Source: Babylonia areolata (taxonomy: Eukaryota; Mollusca; Gastropoda; Neogastropoda; Buccinidae). From it: 64,000 nucleotides of DNA. Made by a program: the position numbers and the translations under genes. Shown one piece after another: positions 44,489 through 64,000 of this stretch (within the stretch, counting starts at the first letter, position 1; every line of letters begins with the position of its first letter). The notes beneath the pieces were generated by a model. That model made no database searches. It had not been told where the DNA came from and worked only from the letters and a program-made list of their open reading frames with translations. The stretch covers positions 68,168,192-68,232,191 of the forward strand of contig NC_134877.1 in assembly GCF_041734735.1 (NCBI RefSeq), given 5' to 3'.

Positions 44489-47400
44489 TCAGAGGCATGG
44501 AGATTGAGGTAGTGCTGCATGGCTGACACTGAGGAACTCCTGGTGGGGAATGTTGGAGTAAAGCGCCACTACGGCTATGGTCACCTGACGGGTTTGAGGG
44601 GGGAACGGGCCAATATGATACAGTAGGCCTCCTTCGGTCATGGCTGACTGTGGATAGAGTATATCCGACCTAATGTCTAACTGGGCTGTCTGCTTGGACC
44701 AAGCAGCGTCGCCTGTGACTGTAGAGACCGATGCGAGAGAGACAGTCTCTGTCGCAGCGATCACATGTGTAAGCTGATGCTGGTCTGTCGGCTGCCGTCC
44801 CTTTTCTGCGAGCTCGCTTTTCTGCTGCAGCAGCTGACAGTTTGTCCTCACCAATCCACTGATTCTTGAGAGTGCTTCTCCATCTGTTGCGGTCATCTGC
44901 AAGGTCCTCCCAGGACTCAGTGCTGATCTCAAGTGCCTTCATGTCACTTTTGCAAACGTCTTCGTATCTCAGCTGTGGGCGGCCGATGCTTCTCTGCCCC
45001 GTGGCGAGCTCTCCATAAAGGATGTCTTTTGGGATGCGACCATCTTCCATGCGGCGAACGTGGCCCAGCCAGCGCAGCCGACGCTGTCTCAGAATGGTAT
45101 ACATGGTCGGGAGGCCAGCGCGAGTCAGGACTTCAGTGTTTGCCACCTTGTCTTGCCAGGAGATGCCGAGTGTGCGCCGTAGGCTTCTCAGGTGGAAGGT
45201 ATTGAGCCTTTTCTCCTGACGAGCATGTGTGGTCCACGCCTAACTGCCATACAGCACGGTGCTGAGGACGTAGGCGTTGTATACAGCCATTTTTGTCTTC
45301 GCGGTCAGCTTGGGATTTGTCCACACTCCTTGTGTGAGACGGGCTAGCATTGTGGCTGCCTTCCCGATCCTCTTGTCGATCTCGGTGTCGAGGGAGAGGT
45401 TGTCGGTGATGGTGGACCCAAGGTAAGTGAATTGATGGATGGCTTCAAGCTTCTAGTCATCAATGGTGATGGCTGGTGGAGATGGCGTGTCTTGGCCTAG
45501 GACATTTGTCTTCTTGAGACTGATGGTCTGGCCGAAATCTTTGCAGGCCTGGGAGAAGCGGTCCATTAGTGACTGAAGTCCCGCTGGGTGTGGGTCACAA
45601 CTGAGGCATCGTCAGCAAAGAGCATGTCTCTGATGAGGGCTTCGCGGACTTTTGTCCTTGCTCTGAGGCGGACGGGATTGAAGAGCCTGCCATCTGATCT
45701 GGTCCGCAGGTAGATCCCTTCTTGCACTGTGCTGAACGCATGTCTCAGGAGAAGAGCAAAGAAGATTAGAAATAGGGTGGGGGCGAGGACACAGCCTTGT
45801 TTGACACTGCTGCGTACGTCGAAGGGCTTGGAGAGGTTACCATTAAACTGCACCGTCCCTTTCATGTTGGAGTGGAAGGATTCAATCAAGCTGTGCAGTT
45901 TGGGGGGGGGGGGGGGGGGGGCAGCTGATCTTTTGAAGAGCCCTGAAAAGGCCTTGGTGAGGTCAATGAATGCGACATACAGGGGCATCCTCTGCTCTCT
46001 GCACTTCTCCTGGATTTGGCGGAGGGAGAAGATCATGTCTACCGTGGATCTCTCTGCTCGGAAACCGCACTGTGATTCCGGGTAAACGCGTTCGGCCAGT
46101 TTCTGCAGGCGAATTAGGAGGACCCGAGTGCAGACTTTGCCTACAATGCTGAGAAGTGAGATGCCTCTGTAGTTGTTGCAGTCACTCCTTTCACCCTTGT
46201 TTTTGTAGAGGGTGATAATCTTGGCGTCCCTCATGTCCTGCGGTACAGCTCCCTCATTCCAGCACTGACAGAGGACTGTGTGCAGAGGATGCAGAAGAGT
46301 AGTCTTGCAGTGTTTAATGAGGTATGCGGGAATTCCGTCACTGCCAGGTGCTTTGCCTGATGTCAGGCTGTTAATGGCCTTGCTGAGTTCGTCCTCGATT
46401 GGCTCTGCGTCAAGTTATTCAGAGGTCGGAGTAGTGTTCTGCCCATCTCTCCATCTGCTGGCTAGGATCGTTGATTACTTCCCCAGTGGAGGATTTGAGG
46501 GGGGCAGTCTTGCTCTGTGTTGGTCCCAGTGCCTTCTTGATGCCATCATACATCCCTCGGATGTTGCCTCTTTCAGCAGCATTCTGTATCTCTTCGCTGA
46601 GCTCTGTCCAGTACTCATTTGCACATCGCCTGGCGTTAAACTGAACCTTACTCCTGGCGGCCCTGAGGATTTGCAGGTTCTTCTCACTGGGTGACAGTTT
46701 GTACTCAGTGAGTGCAGCGCGCTTGGCCTCAATACTGGGAGTCATCTCTGATGATTTGGCCTCAAACCAGCAGTGGGACTTTGCGGTTTTCTTCCCAAAG
46801 GTGGCCATAGCAACGCGGTGCATGGTGTCTTGTAGCGTTTCTCATCTTTCTGTGGCAGAGTCTCTGGGCTGCGATGCATCGAATTCTCTCTCAAAGGCCT
46901 CTGCGAACTGTTCTACAAGGTCTGGCTGAGACATCTTGCTGACGTCAATGCGAGAGTTCCCTTGTTTCTATGAGCAGTGGAACTTCTTTGGTTGCAACCT
47001 GATCTTGCAGCATACCAGAGACTGGTCCGTGTCGCAGTCTGCGCTGTGGTAACAGCGAGTGTGGAGAAGGTTTTTGATGGCAGCTCGTCTTACTAGGATC
47101 AGATCCAGTTGGTGCCAATGTTTTAAGCGCGGGTGCCTCCAGGAGACTTTGTGTTGGGGCTTCGTCTTGAAGAAGAGTTGGCGATGCACAGTTCATGGCA
47201 GGTACAAAACTCAAGTAGTCCGCGCTGTCCATTCTCATTCATTTTCCCCACTCTCCACCTCGCTGACACTGGATCCAAAGGAACAGCAAGGCTGTTACGT
47301 TTTGGTGCCAACGCGGCCGCAGGAGCTGCCGGAAAGCATGACAAAGTTTGCCATCCAACCGCCTTAGGGGCCCCACACCGGATTTTCTGTCCTTAGCTGG
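44489..47400 (-). mobile_element. Non-LTR retrotransposon (LINE), EN-RT-zinc finger type, 5' truncated and decayed
   Basis: Minus-strand order: endonuclease C-terminal half (about 47,290-46,900, GLLEFCTCHELCIANS, HWHQLDLILVRRAAIKNLL, YHSADCDTDQSLVCCKIRL), linker (46,823-46,419), reverse transcriptase (46,234-45,566, YRGISLLSIVGKV, FIDLTKAF, VKQGCVLAPTLF, LFADDA), thumb/connection (to 45,150) and a C-terminal region (RLRWLGHVRRMEDGRIPKDI) with a CDRCDRDC...H-type finger. This is the common marine-invertebrate LINE often labelled craniofacial-development-protein-2-like. At least two nonsense codons and several frame breaks; a 20-nt homopolymer (about 45,901-45,920) sits inside the RT. Clade not assigned. 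Confidence 0.88.
45566..46234 (-). pseudogene. LINE reverse-transcriptase core (open 222 codons)
   Basis: RNA-dependent DNA polymerase fingers/palm: RDAKIITLYKNKGERSDCNN, FRAERSTVDMIFSLRQIQEK, FIDLTKAF (first Asp), VKQGCVLAPTLFLIFF and MLFADDAS (catalytic pair). Between FIDLTKAF and KLHSLIESFH the expected Leu-Val-Ser-Arg-like linker is replaced by a short SGLFKRSAA plus Pro run, encoded by the homopolymer. Flanking pieces are in other frames, so it is not functional. Confidence 0.85.
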
Positions 47401-47538
47401 GTGGCCGGAGGTAGCTCTCCAGAGCTGGCGCCCTTTCACTGGGTCATTTAATTCCACCAGGGTGTCTAACCACCCTCCTCCTCCTCCTCCTGAGATATAT
47501 GTCTCTGGCATCCGAGTGCACTCAAGACAAGTTACTTG

Positions 47539-47655
47539 TGCGTTGGGTTACGCTGCTGGTCAGGCATATGCGGCAGATGTGGTGTAGCGTATATTATGTG
47601 GATTTTAGTGAATGCAGTGACGCGGCCTCCTGGACTGAGAAAATGAACTGAACTG
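47539..47655 (+). mobile_element. SINE-B copy 4 (diverged)
   Basis: GCGTTGGGTTACGCTGCTGG, then GCAGATGTGGTGTAGCGTAT and a decayed GACTGAGAAA... tail; lacks the first ~15 bp. It lies about 310 bp upstream of the ATP5F1B start. Confidence 0.8.
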
Positions 47656-47659
47656 AGAA

Positions 47660-47965
47660 ACCGAAACTGACTGCGTGCCAGTGGCGGCCACCAGGAGTGA
47701 ACGTTCGTCACGACTTGTTTCTCCTTGAGAGGAAAAAATGTAGATATTGCCAATGCAACATTATGTTTTGATCAATATCGCTCTGCGGTGAATTTTACCG
47801 TCTCGGCCTCGGTCCTCCCCAAACATTTCCCATTGCACTCACATTCTGCAGTTTTCTTGTTGGTTCGTTTTAGTGTTTGTTCTTTTCGTGATATCTCGCG
47901 TTAAGTATATTCACCCAGGCGGCCAAGTGTAATCACGTGATCGGATCCTCACCGGGGTCGCCATC
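47660..47965 (+). promoter_or_regulatory. ATP5F1B: ATP5F1B promoter and 5' UTR candidate
   Basis: Between SINE-B and the start codon. A perfect E-box CACGTG at 47,934-47,939 within the palindrome ATCACGTGAT lies 26 bp before the ATG. No TATA box. Start site and factor binding are inferred. Confidence 0.45.
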
Positions 47966-63509
<15,544 letters not shown>

Positions 63510-63760
63510 ACACACAGCAGCTAGCACATCATGTCAACTCTAGTACGGAACTTTTTGTTTGTTTGCATCAGTGAATGACAGGTGTGAATCCTTCAGACCA
63601 GTGGCCTCCACAAGGCATTGTTGGATCTTATGAATGTGTGATTGGATGGAAACAAAAATTGATTCAGCTTTGTAGCATTGTTTGAAGGGAGAAGTTATTG
63701 TTAGTTGAAGTGTCATTTACACAAGACCTAGTTCAATAATAAATTGAATTTTGGTATGAA
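63510..63760 (+). other. ATP5F1B: ATP5F1B 3' UTR
   Basis: About 230 nt from the stop to AATAAA, non-coding. Downstream of it, (GT)n at 63,786-63,816. Confidence 0.75.
63738..63743 (+). terminator. AATAAA polyadenylation signal, ATP5F1B
   Basis: AATAAA within CAATAATAAATTGAA, 229 nt after the stop codon, followed by GT-rich sequence as is usual downstream of cleavage sites. Confidence 0.75.
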
Positions 63761-64000
63761 CCATTTCATGGCTGTGTGGACTCTGTGTGTGTGTGTGTAT
63801 GTGTGTGTGTGTGTATGCACTATGCCACATGCATTTCCCTTTACTTTCAAAATGCAAGTGATGCAAGTTGATATAATTTATGCAGGTTGTTTTAGGTTTG
63901 ACTTGGTTGTCAAGTTAATACAGTATTTGGCTGGCCCTCACAAATGTACACATACACACATAAGCACACAAATGAGGAATTTTGTAAGTTGACAGATCTG

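Noticed and set aside
44933-46694. Plus-strand frames of 60-138 codons
   Set aside because: Shadows of the minus-strand LINE, with homology only on the other strand.

Overview
The window is animal nuclear DNA with long, repeat-rich introns. The two genes and the mix of SINEs, MITEs and LINEs fit a gastropod mollusc; the phylum call is an inference from family resemblance, not a database result. Two host genes could be rebuilt exon by exon, both on the + strand, with GT-AG introns and continuous codon phase (one exception noted below).

Region 1 (about 1-38,000) is a LIM-domain-binding protein gene (LDB1/CLIM/Chip family). Eight coding exons between 2,176 and 32,368 give 421 aa: a Met/Pro/Asn-rich N-terminus, the self-association domain, a KRRKRK nuclear signal and the C-terminal LIM-interaction domain. 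Intron 7 holds an alternative last exon (24,698-24,862) with its own stop and AATAAA. It would give a 384-aa protein that keeps the dimerisation domain and nuclear signal but lacks the LIM-interaction domain. This is the most interesting biological prediction in the window.

Region 2 (about 38,000-47,700) is intergenic and made of decayed retrotransposon and SINE pieces: a + strand LINE RT remnant near 38.6-39.3 kb, a - strand LINE C-terminus at 41.0-42.3 kb between two copies of a ~310 bp direct repeat, a purine-rich satellite at 43.1-43.6 kb and a - strand LINE at 44.5-47.4 kb.

Region 3 (about 47,700-63,750) is the mitochondrial ATP synthase F1 beta-subunit gene (ATP5F1B). Ten exons from 47,966 to 63,509 encode about 524 aa with a mitochondrial presequence. 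Exon 9 carries one extra base inside the DELSEED codons, which breaks the frame; a sequence error is the likeliest cause.

The introns hold several transposon and SINE families found more than once here: a TTAA-flanked piggyBac-like group with one transposase relic, a TIR family beginning CAGGCATGAGATT with 5-bp target duplications, a hAT-type MITE with a perfect 8-bp duplication, tRNA-headed SINEs, and a ~125 bp SINE-like family in four copies. Some local arrays look born from splice sites: about 20 decayed copies of the LDB1 exon-3 donor, and a triplicated exon-6 acceptor. I found no CRISPR array, operon, rRNA or genuine tRNA gene, and no wholly new system.
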